A DNA stretch of 64,000 nt from Bacteroidales bacterium (lineage in GTDB: Bacteria > Bacteroidota > Bacteroidia > Bacteroidales > GCA-2748055): NCBI GenBank assembly GCA_029938715.1, contig JAOZUK010000001.1, positions 31,267 to 95,266 of the forward strand. Direction: 5' to 3'. A program made the translations under genes and the position numbers. The notes under the pieces were generated by a model that saw only the letters and a list, made by a program, of their open reading frames with translations, ran no database searches and had not been told where the DNA came from. Positions 8,037 to 17,585 of the stretch are shown here, in pieces (the stretch's first letter is position 1; every line of letters starts with the position of its first letter).

Positions 8037-9071
8037 TTGAAAAAAATCCTGTTACAAATTCTGAAAATCGCCGGATTTCTGGCACTGGGAATTCTGTTGC
8101 TCTATTTTGCTTTCCGGGGCATTGCGCTTGATAAACTGGCATCTACTCTCAAGGAAGTTAATTTTTGGTGGATCGGGCTCTCCCTCTTTTTTGCCTTTAT
8201 CTCCTTTTTCAGCCGTGCCCGGCGATGGGTGCTTCTTATCGAACCCCTGGGATTTAAACCCTCCTTCTGGAACACCTATCACTCCCTGATGATAGGATAC
8301 CTCTCCAACTATGCTTTGCCCAGACTTGGAGAGGTGACCCGTTGCATCACATTGGGCAGGAAGGAGAAGATCCCCGTGGATTCACTGATTGGAACAGTGA
8401 TCATCGAACGGGTAATCGACCTGTTGATGCTTCTTCTGATTCTGTTCATACTCCTTTTAAGCTGGATGGATAAATTTGGGGAGTTTTTCGGAAAGCAGGT
8501 TTTTATGCCCCTCCAGGAAAAAATTGTGGGAGCATTTGGTGGTGCCCTGATGTTCTGGCTAATGATTGGAGGCGGATTCCTGGGAATTTTTCTGCTCATC
8601 TACCTGTTCCGAAAACAACTGGGCAGGTTTGCGATCATGCACAAAATTAAAGAGATCCTTATTGGAATCCTGGATGGCTTGAAAACCATTTACAAGATGG
8701 AGCGAAAATGGGAATTCATTCTCCATTCTGTTTTAATCTGGTTCCTCTATATATTAATGACCTGGATGGTGGTTTTTTCACTGAAGGAGACTTCAAACCT
8801 TACCTTTATCGATGGGATGTTTCTGCTGGTCATTGGGGGACTTGGAATGGCAGCTCCTGTAACGGCTGGTATTGGTGCCTATCACTGGATCACATCCATG
8901 GGATTGGTCTATGTGTATGGCTTCTCCCGCGAATTGGGTGGAGCCTACGCCATCCTGGCCCATGAATCCAACTCCCTGCTTACCATATTAATGGGTGCAG
9001 TTTCGTATCTTGTACTGGCACTATCGACCAGGAAAAAAGGGATTGGTAGAAAAGCCGAATCAGATGCTTAG
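8037..9071 (+). CDS. Lysylphosphatidylglycerol synthase-type transmembrane protein (UPF0104/LPG_synthase_TM family)
   Basis: A 344-residue polytopic inner-membrane protein with about eight hydrophobic segments, beginning with FLALGILLLYFAFRGIALDK. Conserved LPG_synthase_TM features are visible: WWIGLSLFFAFISFFSRARR, YLSNYALPRLGEVTRC and GLGMAAPVTAGIGAYHWI. Family members resemble the flippase half of MprF but lack the soluble aminoacyltransferase domain, so the substrate is unknown. The start is a TTG at 8037, 8 bases after panD; no in-frame ATG lies near it. Its 3' end overlaps the rfaE2 start by 8 bases, which suggests translational coupling. A role in lipid or heptose-linked envelope assembly is inference from position. 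Confidence 0.8.
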   Translation: MKKILLQILKIAGFLALGILLLYFAFRGIALDKLASTLKEVNFWWIGLSLFFAFISFFSRARRWVLLIEPLGFKPSFWNTYHSLMIGYLSNYALPRLGEVTRCITLGRKEKIPVDSLIGTVIIERVIDLLMLLLILFILLLSWMDKFGEFFGKQVFMPLQEKIVGAFGGALMFWLMIGGGFLGIFLLIYLFRKQLGRFAIMHKIKEILIGILDGLKTIYKMERKWEFILHSVLIWFLYILMTWMVVFSLKETSNLTFIDGMFLLVIGGLGMAAPVTAGIGAYHWITSMGLVYVYGFSRELGGAYAILAHESNSLLTILMGAVSYLVLALSTRKKGIGRKAESDA

Positions 9072-9549
9072 TTACGAAGAGATCCTTAAAAAAATTATTC
9101 CGTTCGACCGGATTGAGAATTTATTTACGGATTCTTTCAGGGAAAAACAGACCCTGGTGTTTACCAACGGGTGTTTCGATGTATTGCACAGGGGACATAT
9201 CTACTACCTCTCAAGGGCCAGGGAACTTGGCGACCTGTTGGTGGTGGGCCTAAACAGCGATGAGTCTGTAACCAGGCTCAAGGGACCAGGGCGTCCGGTA
9301 AATAATCAGCAGGCCAGGGCCGAGGTGTTGGGTGGACTGGCATTTGTGGATCACATTGTCATTTTTCCTGAAGAGACCCCCCTGAACCTGATCAACGCCA
9401 TCAGACCTCATGTCCTTATCAAGGGCGGAGACTATAAGGTAGAAGAGATCGTGGGATACCAACAGGTGCACTCCTGGGGAGGAAGGGTGGAAACCATCCC
9501 GCTGCTGGAAGGCTACTCCTCCACCTCCATTATAGACAGAACAACCTGA
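9064..9549 (+). CDS. rfaE2: D-glycero-beta-D-manno-heptose 1-phosphate adenylyltransferase (RfaE domain II)
   Basis: 161 residues of the nucleotidyltransferase alpha/beta phosphodiesterase fold. The signature GCFDVLHRGHIYYLSRA contains the HxGH ATP-binding site; LVVGLNSDESVTRLKGPGRP and KGGDYKVEEIVG are typical of the HldE C-terminal domain. It activates heptose-1-phosphate to ADP-heptose for the LPS core. Here it is a stand-alone domain without the kinase half, as is common outside Enterobacteria. The start chosen is ATG 9064 (MLSYEEILKK); the longer frame upstream lies inside the preceding membrane-protein gene. It is followed by radA after 1 base. Confidence 0.93.
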   Translation: MLSYEEILKKIIPFDRIENLFTDSFREKQTLVFTNGCFDVLHRGHIYYLSRARELGDLLVVGLNSDESVTRLKGPGRPVNNQQARAEVLGGLAFVDHIVIFPEETPLNLINAIRPHVLIKGGDYKVEEIVGYQQVHSWGGRVETIPLLEGYSSTSIIDRTT

Positions 9550-9550
9550 T

Positions 9551-10909
9551 ATGGCAAAAGTAAAATCGGTATATGTTTGTCAGAATTGTGGCTCAGAGTC
9601 TGCCAAATGGATTGGTAGATGCAATTCATGTGGCGAATGGAACACTTATGTGGAACAGAAAATTTCCAAAGGGCCGGCCCGTTCTACCTCTGTTCGCAAA
9701 GATTCCTATGTGGTACCAAAGAATCTGAACGAGGTGCAATCGGACCAGGTAACCCGCATCGATTTGAGAAACGGGGAGTTCAACCGGGTCCTTGGAGGAG
9801 GGATTGTCCCCGGATCGTTAATTCTTATTGGGGGAGAACCCGGAATAGGTAAATCAACCCTGGCGCTTCAGGTGGCACTCCGCATAGATAAAAACACGCT
9901 CTACGTTTCAGGGGAAGAGAGTCCTCAGCAACTTAAGATGAGAGCCGAGCGACTGGGTGGAGGATCAGGACAGTGCCAGGTACTGGCTGAAACCAGCCTC
10001 CAGGTCATTCTTACCCAGATGGAACAGGTAAAGCCCCAACTCCTGATCATCGATTCCATTCAAACCCTCTATTCCGAAGAGATTGAGTCGGCCCCCGGAA
10101 CCATCTCCCAGGTAAGAGATTGCGCGGCACAGCTTCTGCGGGTAGCCAAGGAGACCCACATCCCCATGATACTTATCGGTCACATTAACAAGGAGGGTAG
10201 CATTGCTGGACCAAAGGTGCTGGAGCATATTGTGGATACTGTACTTCAGTTCGAGGGAGACACACATCACTTCTACCGAATCCTGCGTGCCAACAAAAAC
10301 CGTTTTGGTTCCACTTCCGAAATTGGAGTGTTTGAGATGACCGGGCAGGGTTTGCGTGAGATTGTCAACCCTTCCGAGTTGCTGATCAATCAGCAACCTG
10401 CCGATCTGAGCGGATCGGCCATTGCTGCCAATGTGGAGGGTGTACGCCCCATCCTGATTGAAGTGCAGGCACTGGTAAGCACTGCTGTCTATGGAACACC
10501 CCAGCGGACTTCCACAGGATTTGATACCCGCAGACTAAGCATGCTCCTGGCCGTACTGGAAAAAAGAGCCAGTTTCAAACTGGCCAGTAAGGACGTCTTT
10601 ATTAATATCGCCGGGGGGATAAGGGTGGACGATCCCGCCATCGATCTGGCAGTGATCTCAGCCATTCTCTCCTCCACGGTGGATATTCCCATAGATCCTT
10701 ACACCTGCTTCGCCGGTGAAGTTGGTTTATCGGGAGAAATTCGTCCTGTAACCCGAATCGATCAGCGGCTGGGAGAAGCCGATAAGCTGGGAATGAAACG
10801 AATCCTCATGCCTGCTTTCAATAAAAAGAGGATCGATCCATCCAGGTTTAACCTGGAGATTGTGGAGGTAAACAGGGTACAGGAGATTCCCAAATACCTC
10901 TTTGGGTAA
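9551..10909 (+). CDS. radA: DNA repair protein RadA
   Basis: 452 residues with all RadA parts in order: a C4 zinc finger (CQNCGSESAKWIGRCNSCGE, residues ~9-29), a RecA-like ATPase with Walker A GEPGIGKST (~95-103), the RadA-specific KNRFG motif (~249), and a C-terminal Lon-protease-like domain (STGFDTRRLSMLLAVLEKRA to the end). RadA promotes branch migration in recombination repair. It begins 1 base after rfaE2, and its stop TAA overlaps the ATG of the next gene (TAATG), so it is in the middle of a coupled operon. Confidence 0.97.
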   Translation: MAKVKSVYVCQNCGSESAKWIGRCNSCGEWNTYVEQKISKGPARSTSVRKDSYVVPKNLNEVQSDQVTRIDLRNGEFNRVLGGGIVPGSLILIGGEPGIGKSTLALQVALRIDKNTLYVSGEESPQQLKMRAERLGGGSGQCQVLAETSLQVILTQMEQVKPQLLIIDSIQTLYSEEIESAPGTISQVRDCAAQLLRVAKETHIPMILIGHINKEGSIAGPKVLEHIVDTVLQFEGDTHHFYRILRANKNRFGSTSEIGVFEMTGQGLREIVNPSELLINQQPADLSGSAIAANVEGVRPILIEVQALVSTAVYGTPQRTSTGFDTRRLSMLLAVLEKRASFKLASKDVFINIAGGIRVDDPAIDLAVISAILSSTVDIPIDPYTCFAGEVGLSGEIRPVTRIDQRLGEADKLGMKRILMPAFNKKRIDPSRFNLEIVEVNRVQEIPKYLFG

Positions 10910-11385
10910 TGGAACCCTTTCAACAAATGGAACTGCCCCTGTTCAGGGATGATGTTAAATCAACCATTCCTCCCTATTCTATCCAATGTCCTGCCATCAA
11001 GTCGGGTGCCGAATACTATTTTGAAACTGAAAGCGGCCTCCATTACCAGGTCCTGTTTGCCAAAAAGAAAAACTCCTATCTGGAGAATATCGTAAACTTC
11101 TCCGTGCTTAGTGATGAATTTGAGGATGAATACAGTGAAACCAACAGGGGGGAGATCTATCGCATCATTGCCACTGTGGTGGAGATTATCCGGATCTACC
11201 ACAGCAAACATACCTACTCCACCAGCTATGAATTCAGCGGAGAGTTCAAAAAAGGGAACGAGAACCGGGAAACAAGTATCCGAACCTTACTCTATTACCG
11301 AAAAGCCAGGGAGATTTTGCATCCTGGCTGGAAGGTAAGGGTTTGCGAAAACAGGGTGGTGGTACGCCACCAAAAGGGTAAATAA
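10909..11385 (+). CDS. Hypothetical protein coupled to radA (possibly DUF6934-like)
   Basis: 158 residues, soluble and rich in charged and aromatic residues, without signal peptide or membrane segment. The start ATG overlaps the radA stop by one base, indicating translational coupling. Visible features are GAEYYFETESGLHYQVLF, YRIIATVVEIIRIYHSKH and a C-terminal basic tail (VRVCENRVVVRHQKGK). The pattern of a short beta sheet followed by a helix with ATVVEII recalls DUF6934-type Bacteroidota proteins, but I am not sure of the family. A DNA-repair link would be inference from the radA context only. It converges on PBP1A with 15 bases between stops. Confidence 0.7.
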   Translation: MEPFQQMELPLFRDDVKSTIPPYSIQCPAIKSGAEYYFETESGLHYQVLFAKKKNSYLENIVNFSVLSDEFEDEYSETNRGEIYRIIATVVEIIRIYHSKHTYSTSYEFSGEFKKGNENRETSIRTLLYYRKAREILHPGWKVRVCENRVVVRHQKGK

Positions 11386-11400
11386 CAGTCCGGAATAAAC

Positions 11401-13794
11401 CTAGAAATCGTCGTAGTCGCTGTTGCTGTTGGCCTCACTTATATCCGGGCAATCCATATCCACATAGAAATCAAGAGGCCTCTCAAAATCATCTGACATG
11501 AAAATACCCAATGTGGAATCGGCATAGATCCGTTTAAAGAATTCTCCATAAATGGGTAAAGCCATATTGGTCCCCGATCCCATGCTAAGCTCATCGAAGT
11601 GGATGGAACGGTCCTCTCCTCCCACCCAGGCTGCTGCAGTGATTTTAGGGGCTAGTCCAATGAACCAGCCATCGCTCTGGTTCTGGGTAGTTCCAGTCTT
11701 ACCAGCCAGTTCGCCTTCAAACTTATATTTCCAACGCAATCTGTTAGAGGTCCCGACGTAAAACTCTCCCCTGTAGTCGTCTCTCATATCCACCACATTC
11801 CGGAGCAGGCTAAGCATCAGGTAGGCTGTCTCCTGGCTGATGGCCTCCTCCTCTCTGGGATGAAAGGTGGAGATTACATTGCCATACCTGTCTTCGATGC
11901 GCGTAACATAAGTGGGACTTACATAAATACCCCGGTTGGAGAAGGTGTTAAAAGAACCGACCATCTCCTCCAGCGAAATGTCGGAAGTTCCATAGATCAT
12001 ACTGGGTACGGGATCAATATAGGAAGTAACCCCCATTTTTCGCATCAGGCTAATCACGTTCTGTGGATTGAAATTCTTAAATAACCAGGCTGAAACCCAG
12101 TTATGGGAGGTGGCCAGGCCCCATTTCAATGAGACCATCTTTCCAGCAAAGATATTCCGGCCCGGGGCCGTGGGGGTATAGGTGGTATCCTTATTGTCTA
12201 TGATGTTCTTAAAAGTAGTGGATACCAGCGGGATCCTGGTACAGGGAGAGTAACCCTCCTGCATGGCCAGTAAGTAGAGGAAAGGTTTGATGGTGGAACC
12301 CACCTGTCTTCGTCCCTGGTAGACATGTTCATACTGAAAATAGCGGTAGTTGTGCCCGCCCACAAATGCTTTTACGGCGCCACTGACAGGATCCATGGCC
12401 ATAAATCCGGCCCTCAGTATGTGTTTCATATAGCGGATGGAGTCCATGGGCGACATAATGGTATCGATGTTGCCGTTCCATGCAAAAATTCGCATGTGCA
12501 CCGGTTGATCGAAAGAATAGAGGATGGAATCCCAGGATGCCCCCCTGCCCTTCATATATCTGTACCTTTCGGTCTGTCTCACAGTGCGAAAAAGAATCAA
12601 ATCGGACTCCTCCTTGCTTATACCCTCAAAAGGAGCATTGGGCCTTCCCTCCTTTTCCATAAAAAAAGCAGGTTGCAGGTAATCCTTCATTTGGGCTTCC
12701 ACCGCCTCTTCGGCGTATTGCTGCATCTTGAAGTTTACGGTGGTGTAAATTTTCAATCCATCCCTGTAGAGGTCGTACTGTGTCCCATCGGGTTTATAGT
12801 TCTTATTGATCCAACCATACAGCCTGTCATCGGCCCATCGCATTGAATCGCGCCTGTAACGTTCCCAGGAAAGGATCCCTGAATTGTCGGAGGGCCTGAC
12901 CGGGTTGGTTCTATTCATGAATTTCGACAGGAAGATGCGAAAATGCTTGGCATGTCCGGTGAGGTGACTGGCCAGGTTATAATCCACGCTGACGGGAAGT
13001 TTCCTGGTGGAGTCGGCCAGCTCCGAATCAATATAATCATACTTCTCCATTTGACTGATCACAATATTCCTTCTTTGAAAGGAGCGCTCGGGATTGATTC
13101 TGGGGTTGTAGGCGGTGGGAGCCTTGAGCATTCCCACCAGGATGGCTGCCTGATCCAGGGTCAGAGAATCGGGCGAGGTATTAAAAAAGGTCTTGGCAGC
13201 CGATTGAATTCCAACAATGGATTCTCCCCCGAAGGGAACCGTATTCAGGTACATGGTGAGAATCTCATTCTTTGTATAGGCTCGCTCCAACCTTACCCCC
13301 GTATTCCACTCTTTAAATTTATTTACTGCCATATGGGCTGCTCTGCCAACTTTGGTCTTGTTCACCGTTGTATCCCTGGGAAATAAATTCTTGGCAAGCT
13401 GTTGAGAGATGGTACTGCCCCCGCCTTCATTTTTACCAAGCAGAACCGAATAGACCAGAACGCGGGAGAGACTTCTCAGATCAATCCCTGAATGCCTGTA
13501 ATGACGCACATCTTCGGTGGCCACCAGTGCATCCACCAGGTGAGGGGCCAGATTCTCGTAATTTACGAAGGTCCTGTTTTCGATAAAATACTTCCCCAAT
13601 ACCTCTCCATCCTCAGTAATCAATTCGGTGGCCAGGTTAGTTTGAGGATTCTCTAATCGGGCAAAATCGGGCAGAAAACCCATTTTGCCATTGCCAATTA
13701 AAATCATGATCACAATGAACAATACCAGCGGAAGTGTGTATAGAGTCCAGAGGATCAGTAAATATTTTGTAGTTTTGCCAGGTTTTTGAGCCAT
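11401..13794 (-). CDS. mrcA: Bifunctional penicillin-binding protein 1A (transglycosylase/transpeptidase)
   Basis: A 797-residue class A PBP. One N-terminal membrane helix (LLILWTLYTLPLVLFIVIMI) is followed by a GT51 domain with EDVRHYRHSGID and GGSTISQQLAKNLFPRD, then a penicillin-binding transpeptidase domain with the active-site Ser in RQVGSTIKPFLYL, the SxN motif in SHNWVS and the KTG motif in AGKTGTTQNQSDGW. It polymerises lipid II and crosslinks peptidoglycan in the periplasm. The start was set to ATG 13794 (MAQKPGKTTKYL): an AGG lies 7 bases before it and a -7-like TATTTTTG further up. The longer frame adds only ten poorly conserved residues. It is divergent from topA. Confidence 0.95.
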   Translation of the reverse strand: MAQKPGKTTKYLLILWTLYTLPLVLFIVIMILIGNGKMGFLPDFARLENPQTNLATELITEDGEVLGKYFIENRTFVNYENLAPHLVDALVATEDVRHYRHSGIDLRSLSRVLVYSVLLGKNEGGGSTISQQLAKNLFPRDTTVNKTKVGRAAHMAVNKFKEWNTGVRLERAYTKNEILTMYLNTVPFGGESIVGIQSAAKTFFNTSPDSLTLDQAAILVGMLKAPTAYNPRINPERSFQRRNIVISQMEKYDYIDSELADSTRKLPVSVDYNLASHLTGHAKHFRIFLSKFMNRTNPVRPSDNSGILSWERYRRDSMRWADDRLYGWINKNYKPDGTQYDLYRDGLKIYTTVNFKMQQYAEEAVEAQMKDYLQPAFFMEKEGRPNAPFEGISKEESDLILFRTVRQTERYRYMKGRGASWDSILYSFDQPVHMRIFAWNGNIDTIMSPMDSIRYMKHILRAGFMAMDPVSGAVKAFVGGHNYRYFQYEHVYQGRRQVGSTIKPFLYLLAMQEGYSPCTRIPLVSTTFKNIIDNKDTTYTPTAPGRNIFAGKMVSLKWGLATSHNWVSAWLFKNFNPQNVISLMRKMGVTSYIDPVPSMIYGTSDISLEEMVGSFNTFSNRGIYVSPTYVTRIEDRYGNVISTFHPREEEAISQETAYLMLSLLRNVVDMRDDYRGEFYVGTSNRLRWKYKFEGELAGKTGTTQNQSDGWFIGLAPKITAAAWVGGEDRSIHFDELSMGSGTNMALPIYGEFFKRIYADSTLGIFMSDDFERPLDFYVDMDCPDISEANSNSDYDDF

Positions 13795-13905
13795 GAACAA
13801 CCTAATTTGCGTCAAAAATAACAATTATTTGTACCAAAGTTTTGATGGTGGGTGTTCATTTAATTTATTTTGTGATCATTTTATAAACGAAGGAGTAACA
13901 AAAAT

Positions 13906-16212
13906 ATGATAGAGAATCTGGTAATAGTTGAATCTCCAGCTAAAGCGAAAACCATTGAAAAGTTCCTTGGGAAAGCCTATACCGTAAGATCCAGTTTTGG
14001 ACACATCAGGGATCTGGCCAAGAAAAATCTGGGAATAGATGTGGAGGGTGGTTTTACACCCCAGTATATTGTCCCGGTCGACAAGAAAAAGATAGTTAAG
14101 GAGTTAAAAGAGCTTGCATCCAAATCTAATATGGTATGGCTGGCCACTGATGAGGACCGTGAAGGAGAAGCCATCGCATGGCACCTTTATGAAGAGCTGG
14201 GACTTGACAAAGATAAGACGCAAAGGATCGTCTTCCATGAGATTACCAAAGACGCCATACTTAATGCACTGAACACACCCCGGAATATCGATACCCACCT
14301 GGTTAATGCTCAGCAGGCCAGAAGGGTTCTTGACCGCCTGGTGGGCTTTGAGCTCTCTCCGCTGTTGTGGAAAAAGGTAAAACCATCCCTCTCCGCTGGC
14401 AGGGTACAATCTGTGGCTGTAAAGCTGATCGTAGAAAAAGAGCGTGAAATTCAAAACTTTGCTTCCAAAAGATACTTTCGTGTGACCGGGTATTTTAATG
14501 TTCCGGATAAAACCGGAAATATGACTTCCCTGAAAGCTGACCTCTCCAAAAGATTTGATACAGTCGAACAGGCCAATGAGTTTCTTTCTGCCTGCCAGAA
14601 AAGCGAGTTTACAGTGGACAACATTGAAAAGAAGCCTCTGAAAAAATCACCGGCTCCACCCTTTACAACCTCAACCCTGCAGCAGGAGGCCAGCAGGAAA
14701 CTGGGGTTCTCTGTAAATCAGACCATGTCGGTGGCCCAGCGGCTGTATGAATCGGGAAAGATCACCTACATGAGGACCGACTCTGTAAATCTGTCCAAAC
14801 TGGCCATCGGAACTGCAGCTCAGCAGATCAAGAACTCCTTTGGAGATAAATACCACAAATCGAGAAATTTCACCACCAAGGCAAAAGGTGCACAGGAGGC
14901 CCACGAAGCCATCAGGCCCACCTATATGAACAAACCCACTGTAGAGGGCAGTAGGCAGGAACAAAGGTTATATGAATTGATATGGAAAAGGACCCTGGCA
15001 TCGCAAATGAGTGAAGCACAGCTTGAGAAAACCACCATCTCTATTGGGATCTCAAAAGCAACTGAGCGTTTTGTAGCTACCGGAGAGGTTCTCAAATTTG
15101 ATGGTTTCCTGAAAGTCTATATGGAATCATCCGATGAAGAGCAGGAAGAGGATACCCGGGGACTGCTCCCGCCGGTCAGCATTAAGGATGTTCTGGAAAG
15201 AAAAACCATTGAAGCTACAGAAAAATCGACCCTGCAACCTCCCCGCTATACAGAGGCCAGCCTGGTGAAAAAGATGGAAGAGCTTGGAATTGGACGTCCC
15301 TCCACCTATGCACCTACCATATCGACGGTGCAAAACAGAGAATATGTGGTTAAAGAGGACAGACCAGGCAGTCTGCGCGAAATGACCCAGCTTATTTTAA
15401 AGGAAGATGCCATAAAAAAGCAGGTAGTGCAGGAGAAATATGGTTTTGATAAATCTAAACTATTTCCCACCGATATAGGGATTATCGTCAATGATTTTCT
15501 GGAGCAGTACTTTCAGAATATCATGGACTTCAATTTTACTGCATCTGTGGAGAAGGAGTTTGATGAGATCGCCATTGGAAGTGTGGACTGGCCCAAAATG
15601 ATCGAGCGTTTTTACAAACCCTTTCATACCAAGGTGGACTCGGCCACCCAAAACTCTGAACGCTCTAAAGGAGAGAAATTACTTGGAGAAGATCCCGAAT
15701 CAGGAAAGCCCATCAGCGTGAAGATCGGTCGATTTGGTCCCATTGCCCAGATTGGCGTAGCCAGTGATGAGGAGAAACCCAGGTTTGCCAGCCTGCTTAA
15801 AGGCCAGAGTCTTGAGACCATCACCATCGAAGAGGCGTTGGAACTTTTCCGTCTACCCCGTGACATTGGTAAGTACGAGGATGAAGATATGGTCATAGCT
15901 ATTGGGAAATACGGTCCCTATGTGAGACACAAATCCAAGTTTTACAGCCTGGACAATACCGATGATCCCTATACCATCAAACCGGAACGTGCCATTGAAA
16001 TCATACAGGAGAAGCGAACTCAGGAAGAGAACCGGAACATCAAACAGTTTGATGAAGAACCCGGACTATTGGTTCTGAAAGGCCGCTATGGTCCCTACAT
16101 ATCCTTTAAAAAGAAAAATTACAGGATTCCCAAAAGCAAAAAGCCCGAAGAGCTGACCCTTGAAGAGTGTCGGGAGATCATCGAAAAGGCAAGTTCCCGG
16201 ACAAAAAAATAA
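13906..16212 (+). CDS. topA: DNA topoisomerase I
   Basis: 768 residues. The N-terminal Toprim domain starts NLVIVESPAKAKTIEKFLG and has the acidic DEDREGEAIAWHL triad. The catalytic Tyr288 lies in ITYMRTDSVNLS. SAGRVQSVAVKLIVEKE and the GRPSTYAPTISTVQNREYV block are typical. The C-terminus carries Toprim-C repeats (GKYGPYVRHKSKF, GRYGPYISFKKKN) instead of Cys4 zinc fingers, as is common in Bacteroidota. It relaxes negative supercoils. The start has a good AGGAG ten bases upstream. Its stop is 22 bases from the arginase-fold gene, so the two are probably cotranscribed. Confidence 0.97.
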   Translation: MIENLVIVESPAKAKTIEKFLGKAYTVRSSFGHIRDLAKKNLGIDVEGGFTPQYIVPVDKKKIVKELKELASKSNMVWLATDEDREGEAIAWHLYEELGLDKDKTQRIVFHEITKDAILNALNTPRNIDTHLVNAQQARRVLDRLVGFELSPLLWKKVKPSLSAGRVQSVAVKLIVEKEREIQNFASKRYFRVTGYFNVPDKTGNMTSLKADLSKRFDTVEQANEFLSACQKSEFTVDNIEKKPLKKSPAPPFTTSTLQQEASRKLGFSVNQTMSVAQRLYESGKITYMRTDSVNLSKLAIGTAAQQIKNSFGDKYHKSRNFTTKAKGAQEAHEAIRPTYMNKPTVEGSRQEQRLYELIWKRTLASQMSEAQLEKTTISIGISKATERFVATGEVLKFDGFLKVYMESSDEEQEEDTRGLLPPVSIKDVLERKTIEATEKSTLQPPRYTEASLVKKMEELGIGRPSTYAPTISTVQNREYVVKEDRPGSLREMTQLILKEDAIKKQVVQEKYGFDKSKLFPTDIGIIVNDFLEQYFQNIMDFNFTASVEKEFDEIAIGSVDWPKMIERFYKPFHTKVDSATQNSERSKGEKLLGEDPESGKPISVKIGRFGPIAQIGVASDEEKPRFASLLKGQSLETITIEEALELFRLPRDIGKYEDEDMVIAIGKYGPYVRHKSKFYSLDNTDDPYTIKPERAIEIIQEKRTQEENRNIKQFDEEPGLLVLKGRYGPYISFKKKNYRIPKSKKPEELTLEECREIIEKASSRTKK

Positions 16213-16234
16213 ACCCAAACAAAAGTGTACCCTC

Positions 16235-17410
16235 ATGGATCTGAATGGATATCTCAATCCGGTTAGCCTGGAAAGACCCGAATTTGAATACCTGGAAGGA
16301 ACAGAATCTTTCAGTCACCATATTTCGGTGCACACGCCGGATCACCCCATCAGAGAGCTGGATAAGCACAAGGTCGCTATTATAGGAGTTCCGGTGGATT
16401 CCAATGCCTTTATCAGGGGAAGTAAGGATTCCCCTGATAAGATTCGTAATAAACTTTACCAGTTAAGCAGGATCAACAAGAACCTGAAGATCTATGACCT
16501 GGGTAATGTGAAGAACGGTGGATCGGTCAATGATACCTACTATGCCTTGAGAGATATTCTCCTGGAACTTAAGGAGCGTGATATGGTGACTATCATCCTG
16601 GGAGGATCTCAGGACCTGTGCCGCGGGGTATTTTTTGCCCTTGAAAAGCAGGAGGGGCTGCATCAGATACTCACCATAGATTCCATGCTTGACTTCTCCT
16701 TCGATAAGCAAACTGTGCACTCTCGTAACTATCTGAATCAGATACTTCAACCCAACTGCAAATCTCTTTTTGGTTTCACCAATCTGGGACACCAGGCTTA
16801 TTTTGTGACTGACAATCAGTTGGAGCAACTGGAGAAATCATACCTGGAAAGCATCCGGCTGGGAGACGCCAGAAAAAACATCAGTGATACCGAGCCTCTG
16901 ATCCGTGATTCTGAATTTATCAGCATTGACATGGGTGTTGTAAGGCATTCTGATGCTCCCGGTGCATCTACCCCATCGCCCAACGGTTTCCTTGGTGAAG
17001 AATTATGCCAGATTACCCGATATGCAGGGCTTAGTGAACAGGTCAGGATCCTGGGATTCTTTGAATTGAATCCGGAAAAGGATAGCAATGACCAGACGGC
17101 CCACCTGGCAGCCCAATCTGCCTGGTACTTTCTGGAAGGTCTTTCACATCGCATTTATGAGAATCCACTTCATACTCCGGAGCACATCAAAAAGTTTATT
17201 GTAAACCTGAATGCTGCCGGTCATGACATTGTTTTTCATAAAAGCACACTGTCGGACAGATGGTGGATGGAGATTCCCGTAAAAAATCCTGTCTCAGGAT
17301 ATAACTTTTTTGTTTCATGTGCGTATGAGGATTACCGGCAGGCATGTAATGAGGAATTACCTGACCGTTGGTGGCGTTTTTTACACAGACTGGGTAATGA
17401 AACTGAATAA
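16235..17410 (+). CDS. Arginase/ureohydrolase-fold protein lacking the metal-binding residues
   Basis: 391 residues with the overall ureohydrolase layout, usually annotated as formimidoylglutamase. The three manganese motifs are altered: GGDHS reads GGSQD (His to Gln), DAHxD reads DSMLD (His to Met), and SxDxDxxDP reads SIDMGVVRHSDAPG (later Asp residues lost). It is therefore probably not a hydrolase and may be a structural or ligand-binding relative. The start is ATG 16235 (MDLNGYLNPV); the longer frame overlaps topA and gives no family sequence. It sits between topA and the T9SS core, an arrangement I recall from other Bacteroidota, which hints at, but does not show, a link to secretion. 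Confidence 0.8.
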   Translation: MDLNGYLNPVSLERPEFEYLEGTESFSHHISVHTPDHPIRELDKHKVAIIGVPVDSNAFIRGSKDSPDKIRNKLYQLSRINKNLKIYDLGNVKNGGSVNDTYYALRDILLELKERDMVTIILGGSQDLCRGVFFALEKQEGLHQILTIDSMLDFSFDKQTVHSRNYLNQILQPNCKSLFGFTNLGHQAYFVTDNQLEQLEKSYLESIRLGDARKNISDTEPLIRDSEFISIDMGVVRHSDAPGASTPSPNGFLGEELCQITRYAGLSEQVRILGFFELNPEKDSNDQTAHLAAQSAWYFLEGLSHRIYENPLHTPEHIKKFIVNLNAAGHDIVFHKSTLSDRWWMEIPVKNPVSGYNFFVSCAYEDYRQACNEELPDRWWRFLHRLGNETE

Positions 17411-17496
17411 TTTTCGTTTCTAAATCAGATTTGAATTAACAGGGGGAGATCAGACGCCCGATTTAAGCCATTAGTTATAAACATTCCTCTGTTAAT

Positions 17497-17504
17497 TATA
17501 TTTG
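17497..17504 (+). promoter_or_regulatory. Candidate -7 element for the T9SS core operon
   Basis: TATATTTG matches the Bacteroidota -7 consensus TAnnTTTG and is followed by an ~75-base leader before the porP ATG at 17586. No TTG is found at the usual -33 spacing (nearest partial match TTAG ~22 bases upstream), so the call rests on the -7 motif and on this being the only intergenic region ahead of the five-gene cluster. Confidence 0.45.
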
Positions 17505-17585
17505 TGTTGTAGAACAATTTTTGCTTATTTTTAGGAGTGCTAAAAAAGCTAGAGAAATAAAGCCTTACAGTGAGTTAAGCGGACA

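Noticed and set aside
12325..12846. 173-residue open frame antisense to PBP1A
   Set aside because: It lies wholly within a well-supported gene on the other strand and shows no recognisable protein; a shadow frame.
16235..17410. Confident call as formimidoylglutamase (hutG)
   Set aside because: Most metal ligands are replaced, and no other histidine-degradation gene is nearby.
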